A stretch of DNA of 64,000 bases from Camarhynchus parvulus (taxonomy: Eukaryota; Chordata; Aves; Passeriformes; Thraupidae): contig NC_044571.1 in the NCBI RefSeq assembly GCF_901933205.1, forward strand, positions 75,021,689 to 75,085,688. The letters are read 5' to 3'. This document shows, piece by piece, positions 63,596 to 64,000 of the stretch. Under the pieces are notes generated by a model. That model ran no database searches. It was not told the DNA's origin and saw only the letters and a program-made list of their open reading frames with translations. The stretch's first letter is position 1. Every line of letters begins with the position of its first letter. Position numbers and translations under genes: made by a program.

Positions 63596-64000
63596 ATCGT
63601 AGAATCGTTTAGGTCGCAAAAGACCTCCAACACCATCAAGCCCAGCTGTTTCCTCAGCACTCATACAATTGGCCTTGGGCCATTGATCCAGCCTGGCCAG
63701 ATCCCTCTGCAGAGCCTTCCTACCCTGCAGCAAACCAACACTCGTGCCCAACTTGCTTTTATCTGCAGGCTTGCTGAGGGTGCACTTGCTACCCTCATCC
63801 AGGGCATTGATAAAAATATTGAACTGGACTGGCCCCAGCACTGAGCTCTGTTGAATGGGCTTGTGAACAGCCACCAGCAGGATGTAACTCCATTCAGCGC
63901 CACTCTCTGGACTTGGACAATAGGGCAATCTTTTATACAGGAAATAGTGCACCTCTCCAAGCCATGAGCATCTGGTTTCTGCAGGATAATTCTGTGGGAT
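63596..64000 (-). mobile_element. CR1 LINE, RT fragment joined to 3' end, cut by window edge
   Basis: Minus strand, from the window edge inward: RVALNGVTS, then SVLGPVQFNIFINALDEG, CTLSKPADKSKLG and ALQRDLARLDQWPKANC, which are consecutive RT-domain blocks of CR1 ORF2. The sequence then jumps to the 3' terminus, whose + strand copy reads AATCGTTTAGGTCGCAAAAG from 63603. The metal-binding FADD position reads PADK, so the second catalytic aspartate is lost. The element is dead, internally deleted, and inserted antisense to PDGFD. Confidence 0.93.

Larger units (their letters stand above)
58300..64000 (+). other. PDGFD: PDGFD intron 1, 5' part (continues beyond window)
   Basis: The intron starts with GTAGGT directly after the exon. 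The first kilobase is still CpG island; beyond about 59330 the sequence is AT-rich. No second PDGFD exon is seen: a CUB-domain exon should begin in phase 1 with the continuation of the RRD motif, and nothing here fits. PDGFD first introns are very long in vertebrates, so a missing exon 2 is expected. Recognisable content is limited to the CR1 copies at 62430-62706 and 63596-64000. Between 59330 and 62430 and between 62710 and 63590 I see no repeat or gene I can name. Confidence 0.8.

Overview
The window reads as nuclear DNA from a bird. It is AT-rich and gene-poor, and its dispersed repeats are mainly CR1 LINEs, the dominant avian retrotransposon. At least eleven CR1 pieces are visible, most with the family's typical 3' terminus or with ORF2 reverse-transcriptase sequence. 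Several solo retroviral LTRs are also present. Two (2647-3135 and 27797-28133) have 6-bp target-site duplications, one (51215-51825) has a 5-bp duplication and one (20561-21098) fits a 4-bp duplication. The LTR types resemble elements I associate with songbirds (Passeriformes), but that is recall and not a database match.

The only protein-coding gene I can support is on the + strand at the right end: the first coding exon of PDGFD (platelet-derived growth factor D), at 58170-58299. It encodes the signal peptide and the short segment before the CUB domain, and ends at a consensus GT splice donor in phase 1. The exon sits inside a strong CpG island (about 57360-59330) that should hold the promoter and 5'UTR. 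A ten-codon upstream ORF lies in this leader region. Everything from 58300 to the window end is the 5' part of PDGFD intron 1. The CUB and PDGF/VEGF-homology exons lie beyond the window.

Layout. 1-57350 is an intergenic desert upstream of PDGFD in which I recognise no conventional gene. It holds CR1 copies at 1.5, 7.1, 30.1-30.7, 31.1-31.8, 35.4-35.8, 39.2, 42.1-43.0 and 48.7-49.5 kb. Solo LTRs lie at 2.6, 20.6, 27.8 and 51.2 kb, with a candidate at 54.3 kb. There are microsatellites and minisatellites (an ATTAT pentamer inside an LTR, an AGAGC pentamer inside a CR1, a GGGATGGAGAA-type minisatellite) and a diverged tandem duplication at 26.2-26.85 kb. 57360-59330 is the CpG island and PDGFD exon 1. 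59330-64000 is intronic sequence with CR1 copies at 62.4-62.7 kb and a CR1 reverse-transcriptase fragment that runs off the right edge.

Most other open frames are short, in no recognisable family, or antisense/out-of-frame shadows in the CpG island. I found no tRNA, rRNA, CRISPR or prokaryotic-type feature, and no evidence for a new biological system. The more unusual observations concern repeats growing inside mobile elements, a perfect short palindrome, and regulatory features at the PDGFD 5' end.
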